Shown one piece after another: positions 21,590 to 32,439 of a stretch of DNA of 64,000 nucleotides. The first letter of the stretch is position 1. Each line of letters starts with the position of its first letter. The translations under genes were made by a program, and so were the position numbers. The stretch is from positions 45,512,605 to 45,576,604 of the forward strand of contig CM077643.1 in NCBI GenBank assembly GCA_039707465.1, given 5' to 3'. The notes below the pieces were generated by a model that was given only the letters and a program-made list of their open reading frames with translations, ran no database searches and was not told the origin of the DNA. This DNA comes from Rhabdophis nuchalis. Its lineage: Eukaryota; Chordata; Lepidosauria; Squamata; Natricidae.

Positions 21590-22610
21590 GGGGTGCAGCA
21601 GGCATTGGCTCAACCCAAACAAGACTGAATGTCTTTGAGTGCTTACACCAGTTGGTGTCAAGGTTTTTCCACTTTGGATTCTAGAGGGACTTAATGCACA
21701 ATCTGTGAGTCCTGTTGGACTCACAACTCCTGCCTGAAGAGCAAGCAGTAGCCGTGGCTAAGAGGACCTTTGCATATCTTTGGGTTGTGCACCAGTTGGA
21801 CTAGGAGATTTTGCTCCTTGTTAGTGGTGCACTCATGACCTCCTGTCTGGATTACAAGAATATACTCTACATGGGGCTACCCTTACAGAGCATCTGCCAG
21901 CAGTTCGGCAGTTTGAGTCTCACCGGCTCAAGGTTGACTCAGCCTTCCATCTTTGTTGAGGGCAATAGGCTGACTCTGAAAACCACTTAGAGAGGGTTGT
22001 AAAAAGCACTATGAAGTGTTATATAAGTCTACGTGCTATTACTATTTGTGCACAATGCAGCTGCATTAATAGTAAATGGTATCTAGTCCTTGGCACATGC
22101 AACACCATTGATTCAGTGCTGCATTGGTTGCCAGTGCATTTCCAGATGAAATTAGAAGGTGCTGGTTATCATCTTTAAAGCCCTTTATGGCTTGGGATCA
22201 GGTTACCTGATGGACTGTCTTCTCCACATTGCTTCTACCTATCCAATCTGGTCTGGCAGGATGGGCAAGCTCTGGGTCCTGTCAGCCAAGGAATGTTGGC
22301 TGGCAGGGACCAGGAGGTGTGTCTTTTCTGTCATAACACCTGCCCTCTGGAACATTCTTCCTTCAGAGATTAAGATGGCTCCGTTGGCCTTTCATAAGGC
22401 CTGTTTATGTGTCCAGGCCTGGAGTCGCAAGTGTGTTATGGGCTCCATTTTCTGATGATGTTAACAACTAAAAATTATAAATTTCGTGATGCTAAATACA
22501 CTTCATTTTCTTTCGCATTGTTCTGACAATTTGGTTTTAATTGATTTTATGATTGTTTGCCACCCAGGATCACGTCTGAGATGGACAGCCACATAAATTG
22601 AACAAATAAA
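21590..22610 (+). mobile_element. Old L2-like LINE remnant interrupted by a SINE
   Basis: Pieces read LDYKNILYMGLPL, VHNAAALIVNG, KVLVIIFKALYGLGSGYLMDCLL, FSVITPALWNILPSEI and AFHKACLCV. The order matches the L2 C-terminus but with much divergence and frameshifts. The interior SINE (21895-22048) splits the MGLPL/VHNAA junction. Confidence 0.65.
21895..22048 (+). mobile_element. 5'-truncated tRNA-derived SINE
   Basis: Carries the B-box-like agtttgagtctc, caaggttgactcagccttcc, the aaaccacttagagagggttg block and the tatataagtctacgtgctat end. It is inserted in the old L2 remnant. Confidence 0.7.
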
Positions 22611-23397
22611 TAAATACCATTAAAGCAATAAAGATCCCCCTTACTTTTTCAGCTGCAACCAAGAAGAATTCCTTCTCTTTTCCCCCTCCTTTTTGCTTCT
22701 CCTCTCTTTATCTTTTGCAACAGGCGTATTTAACTGAAACCAGATTTGAATTTTGAATGCTGCCAAATGCATTGCCTTTGTAAGGACGTTACACACCTGT
22801 GTTTGCACATTCCTTTTGCTAAATCTTCCCCACCCCATCACTGTTTCCCGCAATATATTCCAAGCTTTAAACTGTAACCCACGGTACTTTTAGCCACTCA
22901 AGCAAAGATTATCAGAAGGCCTTATCATAACAATAAGGGTGTGAATAAAGACCGTGTCGCAATCCGATGTGTGATCTCTGAATTTGGCTAACTTAATGCT
23001 TTAAATTTTGAATGTTAGACACAAGAAACATTTATTTTCAGGTTTCTGTAGAAATCTGCGTTTTGGAGAAAAAAATGTCAAAGCTTCATCATTTTAGTTT
23101 TTCTAACCCAGGCACTGTTTTTTCCCCTAATCAGTGTCCTCCAGATGCAGGGGCATTAATTGTTGGGGTGGGGGGAAGTCGAGTTTCAGGAAAAGTCATG
23201 GCTTGTCAAGGTCAAAGAATCAGGACCATCTGTTAAGTTGCAGGATGGAAGAGTTATTCAGTTCTATACAAACAATCTAGTCAACTAAAGTTCAATACTG
23301 AATTGGTGCCAGAGAAAGGTCAATAGAATTTGTGGCAACATAAATGTTTCTAAGCGGATGACGTGCTTAACTCTATCCCACCCCCCAGATCAGCACA
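22611..23397. other. Unique sequence, nothing recognised
   Basis: No gene or repeat recognised in about 790 bp. Confidence 0.4.
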
Positions 23398-23776
23398 CAG
23401 GTAGTCCTCAATTTATTATCACAATTGAGCCCAAAGTTTATGTTGCTAAGTGAGACATTTGTAAAGTACATTTTGCCCTATTTTTACGACCTTTCTTGCC
23501 ACGGTTGTTAAGGGAAGCACAGCAGTTGTTAAGATTGTAACACAGTTGTTAAGTGAATCTGGCTTCCCCATTGGCGTTTCTGGACAGAAGGTCAGAAAAG
23601 AGGATCACATGACCCAGGGCACGTCATAAATATGAATCAGTTGCCAAATGCCTGAATTTTGATCACATGATTGTGAGGATCCTGCAACAGTTGTATGAAA
23701 ATGGTCGTACATTTTTCAGCGCCATTGTCACTTCAAACAGTCCCTAAATGAACTGTTATAACTTGAGGGCTACCTG
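23398..23776. mobile_element. TA-type MITE of the caggtagtcctc family
   Basis: Ends caggtagtcctcaa and acttgagggctacctg are inverted repeats. Internal landmarks include ttgctaagtgagac, gatcacatgaccc and ggtcataaat-type words. The right flank is TA, the left CA. Related copies lie at 23953-24394, 41102-41486 and 42546-42739. Confidence 0.65.
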
Positions 23777-23952
23777 TACTGATCCTTTCAGAAAGTGGGT
23801 AGGCTTTTAATCATACAATCTTAGGCACTATCCTGACTTTTTTGGCACCTCCCCTGCAGACTCTGCTGTTAAAATATGGTGGACTTCGTCTCCCGTGATC
23901 TTTGGGAATGACTGCAATATATTTCCCAAATTTCAGTTTTATGGGTAGATTA

Positions 23953-24394
23953 CAGGTAGTCCTTGACTTACGACCACAGTTGTGCCCAAATTTTCTGTTG
24001 CTGGGTGAAACATTTTAAGCGCATTCTGCCCCATTTTACGACCACAGTTTTTTCGTCAGAGGATTGCAAAAGGTGAACTTGCTTGTCAGAGGATTGCAAA
24101 AGGTGATCACATGATCATGGGACACAGCAAAGGTCATAAATATGAAGCAGGTGCCAAACATCTGGATTTTTGTCACATGACTCTAGGGATGCTGCAAAGG
24201 TTGCAACTGTGAAAATTGGTCATAAGTTACTTTTTCCAAACCCATTGTAACTTTGAACTTTGTAACAAATAATAATAATAATAATAATAATAATTTAATT
24301 TTATATCCCGCTCTCTCTCCCCAAGGGGACTCGAGGCGGGGCACAGGCAATTAAAAATACAAATAAATGAACTGTTGTAAGTCGGAACTACCTG
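23953..24394. mobile_element. Second caggtagtcctt MITE, with L2 tail inserted
   Basis: The ends caggtagtccttgacttac and gtaagtcggaactacctg are inverted. TA flanks both sides (23951-23952 and 24395-24396), suggesting a TA target duplication. An L2 3' tail is inserted at about 24270-24358. Confidence 0.7.
24268..24358 (-). mobile_element. L2-like LINE tail
   Basis: Carries (AAT)n, then the reverse of the L2 3' UTR end (ctctccccaaggggactcga, gcacaggcaatta). The motif acaaataa on both sides is a likely target duplication. Strongly 5'-truncated. Confidence 0.75.
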
Positions 24395-24396
24395 TA

Positions 24397-25682
24397 TAAC
24401 TCTTTTTAATGGTTTGGGAAGGCACCTTTGAAAGGGGGAAGGTGCAAATAAATAAATTTCTAATCTGCACTTTTCCACACAATCAGTGTGCCAAATGTTG
24501 TCTTCATTGCTAGGTTTTAATCCTGGAAGATGTGAAGGATCCTCATAGTCAGAAAGTTAAAGAACTTTACTCTCTTCTTAAAAATGAACAGAAGAGTGTC
24601 AGGAAATGAGTGGCACCCTGCAAATATAAATACATCACAGTGCAACTAAAATATATAATAAGCCTATCTGCATAATACAGAAAGTCGTTAGCATGATATC
24701 CAAAATGGCGGGGAGTGGAGGACTGAAATAATTTGAATGGAAAGCAGGTGTGTTAAATTAGATGCAAATGTAAAAATAAATACTGCAATCTACCTATAAC
24801 CAACACATCTCACCATGGTGGGAAAGAATGTGACAAAATGAATATAAGATTTGGTTCAGCCTAATTTAAAATGAATTTGGGTGGAACAACTTTTCATTTT
24901 GTAAAGAAAGGCTATTTTACACTGTATTCATGTAAAATGATGGCTGGGCAGTTTTAGTATCATGTAACATACTCAATTTAATTAAAAAGCTGGTGACTAA
25001 TAGAAAAAAAAGTCTATTTGATTAGTGAACCAATGTAAAAACAGAAATCTTAGTAATATTTCTTCTTCCCTTTCCCAGTGCACACTAGCATGCATTAAAT
25101 AAAAACATAACTGCCATGCAGGAAATTCACAAAGGCTTGAATTCCCTATAGGAATTTCTTTTTGGAGTCCACTTTCAAAAGCTGACATTTCTGCAGCAAA
25201 TCCACCCAGCCAATGTATATGTAACATTTCCTTGGCTGAAATTTTCCTCTACATGTATAACTTGTGTGGGTATGTAGGATGTGGGTGTGCATTTCTCACA
25301 GGTACACTACCTTGTGAAAATTGAATACAATTCTACGAAGGTATCAACGACTTATGTGAGAAAGAACATTTTGTCAATGCATATATAGTAAATTGCACAA
25401 GAACAGTGAGGAATTTTATTACTTTATCTTACACTTGTAGTTTTCCCCACTGATGGTGCAATACAGATGCAATCCCATATAAAACCACAACACGTATTTA
25501 ACTAAATTATTTTTTAATTGACTATCTCCTACCCAGAAACCTTATCTGCTTCTTTCTGTAAGAAATGCCAAATCTGAGAGATATTAAGATGATGCCATTC
25601 CATCAGTCCTATATTAATTCTGACTTTAAGCAGGATGAAAGCTTACAAGGGATCTGGGAAAGGTGTCACAAAATATGTAGGG
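24397..25682. other. Unique sequence, nothing recognised
   Basis: About 1.3 kb without recognised genes or repeats. Confidence 0.4.
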
Positions 25683-25948
25683 GGTAATGCCCTGTTTCCC
25701 GGAAAATAAGACCTCCCAAGATAATAAGCCCAATTGGGCTTTTGAGTGCATGCGCTAAAAAAAGCCGTCACCTGAAAATAAGCCTGCCCTGAAAATATTG
25801 TAAGACAGCAGCAGCCATGAGATGACCATGCTCGCCATCTCCTGCACCTCAAAAATAATAAGACCTCCCTGAAAATAAGGCCAAGTGCTTATTTTTGGGA
25901 TCAAAAGAAAATAAGACCCTTTCTTATTTTTGGGAAAACATGGTAGTA
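25683..25948. mobile_element. TA-flanked MITE rich in aataag words (mariner-like?)
   Basis: The ends ctgtttcccggaaaataag and cttatttttgggaaaacatg are inverted repeats. The interior repeats aataagcc/aataagac and gagtgcatgcgctaaa. A second copy lies at 48036-48282. TA borders are consistent with a Tc1/mariner-type origin, which I infer. Confidence 0.6.
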
Positions 25949-26281
25949 GTTCCCTGAGGTCAGGACAGAGAAAGGGGAGACATTTTATCAACTATTTTTC
26001 TTGGGTTTTTCTAAATGTTTTTTATTTATTTAGGGGAATTCACATTTCTACATCTCAATAGTTCTGAGCACCTATGTTTCTGTCAGATTGACAATAACTG
26101 GGCTTAATCAGCTTGTTTCTGGGGTAGGTGCTTATTAGAGTAATTAGCTGCAGACTATGAAAGAAACAAGCATCCACATAGCTCACGTCCTGACTTAGCT
26201 CCTCTTGCAACCACACCCAAATTGACTCTCTCCAGAGCAAAGCCATTCAGTTGCCATGAAATGCTTAGCAAGGCATTAGAA

Positions 26282-26418
26282 CAGAGGTCTCAAAATCTGG
26301 CAACTTTGAAGACCTGTGGACATCAACTCCCAGAATTTCCTCAGCCAGCCATGCTGAGAGAGGAATTTTGGGAGCTGAATTCCACAAGTCCTAAATTTGC
26401 CATGTTTGGAGACCCCTG
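26282..26418. mobile_element. hAT-type foldback MITE with perfect 8-bp target duplication
   Basis: A 137-bp palindromic element beginning cagaggtctcaaaatctggc and ending gccatgtttggagacccctg. The flanking 8-mer cattagaa is identical at 26274-26281 and 26419-26426. It is related to the elements at 27061 and 43598. Confidence 0.85.
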
Positions 26419-26429
26419 CATTAGAATAT

Positions 26430-26511
26430 AGTAGGTAGGTAGGTAGGTAGGTAGGTAGGTAGGTAGGTAGGTAGGTAGGTAGGTAGGTAGGTAGGTAGAT
26501 AGGTAGGTAAA
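26430..26511. repeat. (AGGT)n microsatellite
   Basis: About 19 tandem AGGT units with one aGAT interruption near the end. The same motif appears at 60310-60362 and 61022-61061. Confidence 0.9.
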
Positions 26512-27052
26512 TAGGCCACCTAATTCTGGACAGCATACAACATGAAACAATTAAATGTAGAATAATACAAGATTCATATGAAGAAATACCCAGATAAAAA
26601 TGTGAACACCATCACAGCAAACATCCTACACTAATCCAACGTCTAGTTAATGAACACCATGGCTAAAAGCTTTGGTTACCATCTGGAAAGGGAGAAGAAA
26701 GAGGAAAGAAGGTGGACTAGGTTTGGAAAAATCTGATCATTACCCAAAAGAGTATGATTTTATGAAAAATACTGCTAGCTCACATGGATCTTTTAAATGC
26801 AATCCATCCTCACCAAATCTAATCAGGTTTTCTATTCTTTTCAATAAGGGCAGGCTGTTTTTTTTCTCCAGAGTTTACACGCATGTATGTATCTTAGCAT
26901 GCCTAGAGCCAGAAATGCTGATATTATAAGATAGGCAACATTTGTGGGCCCAAGGTTGAGACTCCCAGTATACTTTTCCAAGAATAGCCAATCAAATACT
27001 TCTGGAAATTCGAGATAAGCCACCTAATCCCAAGAATAGTATGCTTCCATTA
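26512..27052. other. Unique sequence, nothing recognised
   Basis: About 540 bp without recognised genes or repeats. Confidence 0.4.
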
Positions 27053-27367
27053 AACTAGCCCAGGGGTCTGCAAAGTCAGCTCTTTTTTTTTTTTTTTATA
27101 TTGAAAAAGTTTTATTGGTTTTACATTTTTTAACAGGGTAGGGTAATGGTTACAAAGAAATTTTGAGAGCATTCACGTCGGAGTCGTCGGACCTTCCAAG
27201 ACCTCAAATTACACATTAAAAAAGTTAACATAGAAAACATTTTCCATACCACTACAAGATGAGAGCAAGTACATTTACCTAAATTCTCCCTTCCATGCTG
27301 TCAGACATTTACAAAAAGTCCGGATAAGAATATTATGCAAAATTGTTCAAGAAAAATCAAGGCAAAG

Positions 27368-28216
27368 TTATTTTTTTGATCTAAGTCTTTTGGCTATTGT
27401 ATCTTCTTTCTCTCCTCCCTGGCCCCCCTCGGGCGGGGCCGTGGCCCCCTCCGTCCCCCCTGGATCTTCCCCCAGGGCAGAGGAATGTTTTTTAAGAAAG
27501 GCTTCCGCCTCAGCAACTGTTTTAATCCTCACTCTTCCTCCTTCCCAGAACACCAGCATCCCTTCAGGGGTCATCCACTTGAACCAAATCCCGTGATCAA
27601 ACAAGGTTTTAGACAAGAAGGAAAAATTCCTTCTTGCATCTCTAATTTTTCTAGGGATCTGCTTCAAGATAGTGACCGTCTCTTGTTGATAAGTTAAGGG
27701 TTTCTCTCTCTGCGCTTTCAGGACTTCCTCTCTGGTTGACCTTCTAACAAATTTCACATGTATCTCTCTAGGCACTTCATTTATCCTGGCATATGCTGAG
27801 TTAATTCTATAGGCTAGGTCAATGTCCCCCCTGATCTCATCCTTAGGTTTTTGTAAATAGTCTGCTAAAATTATGCTCATAAGATCAGGGAGGTATTCAC
27901 CAGATTCCTCAGAAACATTTTGAAATCTCAAAAAGTATGTCATTCTTTCCATATCCATCCTAGACACATGCCCATTTATTTCCACAACCTCATTGGTAAC
28001 ATTTTTAATTTCCCCCTTGGCCCCCTCCAACCCCCCTTCCAGTTCTTTATTCTTCTGTGTGTTATCCAGCACTTGTCTTCTTGTATCCAACAGCTCCTTC
28101 TTGAAAATAATATTTTCAGCCCTCTGGGCCTTTATTTCTGATATCAAAGTTAGTATAGAAGTTTCAAGAGAAGCCATCCTTTGTTCCAAATTTACAAGTG
28201 CTGCTTCTTGTGCCAT
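27368..28216 (-). CDS. L1-type ORF1 protein (RNA-binding chaperone), intact
   Basis: The 282-residue protein has the layout of L1 ORF1p, the trimeric RNA-binding protein of L1 ribonucleoprotein particles. Residues 1-90 are a Leu/Lys/Glu-rich heptad region that should form a coiled coil. About 91-175 is an RRM-like domain (TYFLRFQNV near 93; EIHVKFVRRS at 151-160). About 178-245 is the C-terminal domain (ITILKQIPRKIRDARR-type segment, then WFKW and VFWEGGRVRIKT). The tail is Gly/Glu-rich and ends IAKRLRSKK, a basic stretch shared with copy B. The start is in good context (accATGG). A frame open for 849 bp in a dispersed element suggests recent insertion. It is an element protein, not a host gene. 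Confidence 0.88.
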   Translation of the reverse strand: MAQEAALVNLEQRMASLETSILTLISEIKAQRAENIIFKKELLDTRRQVLDNTQKNKELEGGLEGAKGEIKNVTNEVVEINGHVSRMDMERMTYFLRFQNVSEESGEYLPDLMSIILADYLQKPKDEIRGDIDLAYRINSAYARINEVPREIHVKFVRRSTREEVLKAQREKPLTYQQETVTILKQIPRKIRDARRNFSFLSKTLFDHGIWFKWMTPEGMLVFWEGGRVRIKTVAEAEAFLKKHSSALGEDPGGTEGATAPPEGGQGGEKEDTIAKRLRSKK

Positions 28217-29078
28217 GGTTAAAAGTTAGAGTCACTGCCACCAAGATGGCGTTTTCCGGGTGGGGCTGGTGGGGCAAACCAGGAGCTCAGTTCAGTTCAG
28301 GGCTGTGAAGTTGCAAACAATTCAGAAACCAAAAGAGACACAATTTCCCAAATAGTAATAACGAAGGTATTCCAGAGAAGAAGTCACAAATCCATCAAAA
28401 GAAATTTTTTTTTCAAAAATCCAGAGAGAGTCCTGCTTTCAAAGAGACGCTGGAAATTTTCCTTAGTTGAAATAGTCAGGCAGGGACAAAAAGAATCCAC
28501 TTCCACCGCTCATCTCAGCCAGAGGGAGAGAGTAGCAAAATAAGAATTTTTTAAGCTCAGCCAGACCCAGAAACAATGTTGCAAAAAGTCACAATCCACT
28601 TTCCTTTGTTAGAAACCGTCCGGAGTGAAAGTTTTCCGCTTTCTCTTTGCAGAGAAGCCATTTTAACGCGCCGCTTAAATCCGAGGGGTTTTTTTTTAAA
28701 AATAAACACCCCCCTCCCAGTCCGTTCAGCCTGGCTGGCAGCAAGGTAAAAAAAGTTTTTTTAGAAACTCACTCTCTCCTCGCAGCTGAAGCCTCGGGAG
28801 CCCTTCCGACTGAGCCGATCAGCCCTCCTCATTGCTGTAAATGGCGCCGTCTTCCTTAGGCGAAGGGAGAACCCCCCGCTAGCATGTTCTCCCTCACCTG
28901 AGCCGCGCCGGGAGCCACTTCCTCCACCGCCGTGGGGGGCGCGCCCCCCGACGAGCCGGCCCTACGGGAGACCCTCAAAAAAGAGGAGTCTCGCCCCCGT
29001 TGGGGGGCAGAAGAAGAAACAAAGCGGCGAGCGAGCGCTAGGCTCGCCCGTCGCCGCAGGAGCCGGAACCGGAAGCCC
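28217..29078 (-). promoter_or_regulatory. CpG-rich 5' UTR / putative internal promoter of half-L1 copy A
   Basis: The stretch is much richer in GC and CpG than its surroundings. On the element strand gccatcttgg (28240s) is a YY1-like site just upstream of the ORF1 ATG. Another gcgccattt lies near 28845, and ETS-like ccggaa/ttccgg motifs sit near both ends. L1 5' UTRs carry internal promoters, so that role is inferred here. Confidence 0.5.
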
Positions 29079-29191
29079 CAAAGTCAGCTCTTTTAAGACT
29101 GGTGGACTTCAACTTCCCTATGCTGGCTGGGAAACTCTGGGAGTTGAAGTCCACCAGTCTTAAAAGAGCCAACTTTGCAGACCCCTGAACT

Positions 29192-29300
29192 AGGCCTATC
29201 AAACTTGCGGCCTGTTGGTTAGATGCATCACATGCGGGCCATGCCCACCCCAGCTCTTCAAAGGCAAAAAACATCAAGTTTGGACCCATGCCTTAAAGAG
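29192..29300 (+). mobile_element. hAT-type MITE fragment
   Basis: tatcaaacttgcggcctg, then gatgcatcacatgcgggcca and tgcccaccccagctc, matches the interior of the caggggtgtcaaactcg MITE family (compare 16149). It directly precedes the L2-like LINE and supplies the first codons of its open frame. Confidence 0.5.
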
Positions 29301-32045
29301 ATTCCATTTCCATTTGAGAGATTCCCCCTCATTAATGACCTGGTGTCAGAGGGGGAGCCGGACCTGGCTGGAATTGCGGAGACCTGGTTGGGCCACGAGG
29401 GAGGACTCCCCCTCGTTGAAATGTGCCCACCAGGCTACCGCGCTTTTCATCAGCCCCGGGCCCTAGGCAGGGGTGGTGGGGTAGCGGTCATTGTTAAGGA
29501 AGGTCTTGAGCCGAGAGAGACCGTTGTGCCACAGACCACCGGTTGTGAGTCCCTCTGCGTGAAGTGGGGCCTAGGGAGGCAGTTGGGCTTGCTGGTTGTA
29601 TACCTGGCTCCCCGCTATGTAGCAGCAGCCCTGCCCGAGCTCCTAGAGGTGATCGCTACGGTGGCAGTTGAGACCCCCAGACTTTTAGTCATGGGGGACT
29701 TTAACCTGCCATCGGTGGGCGAATCATCCGGGGTAGCTCGGGAGTTCATGGCTTCCATGACGGCCATGGACCTGACCCAAGTAATTCAAGGCCCCACGCA
29801 CGAGGGTGGACATACAACGGATCTCATCTTTGTCTCAGGCCAATGGAAGAGTGATCTGGGTATAGGGGATATAGTCATCACACCCTTGTCATGGACAGAC
29901 CACTCACTTCTCCGGCTTGACTTTCCGACCGCTACTCCCCTCCGCGGGGAGGTGGAACCTGAGTTACCAATCTGGTTCCGCCCCAGGCGCCTGATGGACC
30001 CAGATGGGTTCCAAGCGGCGCTTGGGCCACTTCCTGTACCCCTGACCCGCGCCCCGATGGAGGACCTCGTGGCCGCATGGAATACTGCGACCACGGGAGC
30101 CTTGGATCGGGTCGCGCCCTTGCGGCCTCTCTTGCGGCGGCGAGCCACCCTGGCTCCTTGGTTTACCGAGGAGCTGAGGGTGATGAAACGCCACAAGAGA
30201 TGCCTAGAGAGAAGATGGAGGTATACCCGCTCTGAATCTGACCGGACACAGGTAAGAGCCCATTTACGGACTTACATTGTGGCGCTGAGAGTGGCCAAAC
30301 GCCATCATTGCGCCACTCTCATAGCATCCGCAGATAACCGCCCTGCCGCCCTATTTAGGGTGACCCGTACCCTCCTTCAACAGAGGGTGCGGGAAGCCCC
30401 CTTACAGGGTAGAGCAGAGGAATTTTTGTCTTATCTGCAGGAGAAAATCGCTCAGATACAGAATGAGTTAGCCCCCATTGCTGGTCCAGTGGATTGCCAC
30501 GAGGGGGATCTTGTTTGGGAGGAGTTTGACTCCGTTACTTCCGAGGATATCGACAGGTTACGTGGGCGACTGCGAGCCACCACATGTTTATTGGACCCGT
30601 GTCCCTCCTGGCTTGTACTGGTATCCTGGGAGGTGACACGAGGCTGGCTCCAAGAGGTTATCAACGCATCCTTGAGTGAGGGTTCCTTGCCTGCCTCCCT
30701 AAAAGAGGCCATGGTGAGGCCCCTCCTCAAGAAGCCCTCTCTGGATCCAGCTTTATTAACCAACTATCATCCAGTCTCCAACCTTCCCTTCCTGGCGAAG
30801 GTTGTTGAGAGTGTGGTGGCACAACAGTTTCCCCGTCATCTGGAGGAAGTTGATTATCTAGACCCGCGCCAGTCCGGCTTTCGGCCCGGGCATAGCACCG
30901 AGACGGCATTGGTCGCGTTGGTGGATGATCTCTGGAGGGCCAGAGATGGGGGTTGCTCCTCCATCCTGGTTCTGTTAGACCTCTCGGCGGCTTTCGATAC
31001 CATCGACCATGGTATCCTATTGCATCGGCTGGGGGGGTTGGGGGTGGGAGGCACCGTTTTGCGGTGGTTCTCCTCCTACCTCTCTGGCCGATCGCAATTT
31101 GTGTTGACAGGAGAGCAGAGGTCGACCCCGAGACCCCTCACATGTGGGGTGCCTCAGGGGTCGGTCCTCTTGCCTCTCCTGTTCAACACATACATGAAGC
31201 CGCTGGGCGAGATCATCCGTGGTTTTGGGGTAGAGTATCATCTCTACGCTGATGATACTCAGCTGTATATATCTACCCCAAACCACCCCAACGATGCCGT
31301 AGCGGTGATGTGCCAGTGCCTGGAAGCCGTGCGGATCTGGATGGGAAGTAACGGACTCAGGCTCAACCCGACCAAGACCGAGTGGCTGTGGTTTCCGGCT
31401 GCCCGATTCAACCAGCTGACTCCATCGCTGGCCATAGGGGGCGAACATCTTGTGGATGGGGCGCGCAACTTGGGTGTCCTCCTGGATACCCGGCTGTCCA
31501 TGGAAGATCAAGTGACAGCCGTGGCCAGGAGGGCGTTTTACCAGGTTCGCTTGGTACGCCAGTTGCGCCCCCTATTGGATCGGGACGCCCTTCGCACAGT
31601 CACTCATGCTCTCGTGACATCCCGACTGGACTATTGCAACTCTCTCTACATGGGGCTCCCCTTGAGGTGCACCCGGAGACTTCAGTTGGTCCAGAACGCA
31701 GCCGCGCGAGCAATAATGGGAGCCTCTAGGTTCACCCACGTAACACCGCTGTTGCGCGAGCTGCACTGGCTACCTGTCGTCTTCCGGGTGCGCTTCAAGG
31801 TGTTAGTCATCATCTTCAAAGCGCTCCATGGCTCGGGACCTAGCTATCTGCGGGATCGGATCCTGCCCCATACATCCTCACGGCCGATTCGCTCCCACAG
31901 AGAGGGACTTCTCCGGGTGCCGTCCACTAGACTTTGTCAGCGGGTGACGCCCGGGGAAGGGCTTTCTCTGTGGCGGGCCCAGCCCTCTGGAACGACCTTC
32001 CCCCCGATATCAGGACAACCACAGACCTCCGCTCCTTCCGCCTAA
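29223..32045 (+). pseudogene. L2-like ORF2: APE endonuclease + reverse transcriptase, C-terminal frameshift
   Basis: The frame has 940 codons. The endonuclease domain shows ETW (53-55), MGDFN (157-161), HEGGHTTDLIF (193-203) and TDH (225-227). The N-terminal NxRS-type motif is missing. RT motifs are NYHPVSNLPFLAKVVE (514-529), SGFRPGHSTETAL (551-563), the FDTID catalytic motif (591-595), GVPQGSVL (642-649) and YADD (675-678). The C-terminus follows RRLQLVQNAAAR and LLRELHWLP as in sibling copies. Near 31951 a single base is missing compared with cccaggggaagg in other copies. The last 40 or so residues are therefore out of frame and end early. The first roughly 30 residues come from MITE sequence, so the annotated start is not the LINE's own. 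The product nicks DNA and copies LINE RNA (target-primed reverse transcription). Confidence 0.88.
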
Positions 32046-32290
32046 AATTAAAGACACATCTGTTTCGCTTGGCCGGCCTAGGGTAGTCTCTTTTTAGATT
32101 GGGGTTAGTTTTAATATGGGATTTTAGCGCAGGGTTAGTTAGTTTAATTTCATTTTATTATTGTATACTGTTTGTATTTTATATGTATTTTAAATTCCCT
32201 GTGCCCCGCCTCGAGTCCCTTCTGGGAGAGAGAGCGGGTTATAAATTAAATTATTATTATTATTAAATTATTATTATTATTTCATGTTTG
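29312..32290 (+). mobile_element. Nearly complete L2-like LINE
   Basis: A 3-kb LINE with endonuclease, reverse transcriptase and C-terminal domain in one frame, then a 3' UTR (32050-32240) ending cgcctcgagtcccttctggg and an ATT tail. Only the extreme 5' end (5' UTR and first endonuclease residues) is missing. It is the longest and best preserved copy of the L2-like family that appears about 15 times in this window. Confidence 0.9.
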
Positions 32291-32439
32291 TGGTTAAGAG
32301 CAAGTGATGAGTCCACTTCTTAATCCTTGTCCAAGTAGTGGCCAGGAGTTCAATGCTTCCTCAAAGAAACCCAAATGAACCAAAACAAAAAATCAAGATA
32401 ACAAATAGTAGAGGTGTTCATAGAAGACTTTTGGGAATA

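Larger units (their letters stand above)
27087..29078 (-). mobile_element. Full-length ORF1-only L1 (half-L1), copy A
   Basis: A 1,992-bp retrotransposon lies between identical 16-bp target duplications (caaagtcagctctttt at 27071-27086 and 29079-29094). In sense order it has a CpG-rich 5' UTR of 862 bp, an intact 282-codon ORF1, a 3' UTR of about 280 bp and a poly(A) tail. There is no ORF2 sequence between ORF1 and the tail, so it must have used another L1's enzyme. The 5' end starts ggcttccggttccggc, comparable with cacttccggttttcg in copy B, which suggests true full-length 5' ends. This is the architecture of the mammalian HAL1 elements. Confidence 0.88.
27061..29187. mobile_element. hAT-type foldback MITE split by a half-L1
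   Basis: The left end caggggtctgcaaagtcagc (27061) and right end gccaactttgcagacccctg (to 29187) are inverted repeats. The flanks aactagcc (27053-27060) and aactaggc (29188-29195) match at 7 of 8. The MITE without the L1 would be about 135 bp, the same size as the copy at 43598-43732. Confidence 0.85.

Noticed and set aside
28647..29466. Several GC-rich frames around the half-L1 5' end
   Set aside because: They are shadows in CpG-rich 5' UTR sequence and in the L2 coding region, without motifs of their own.
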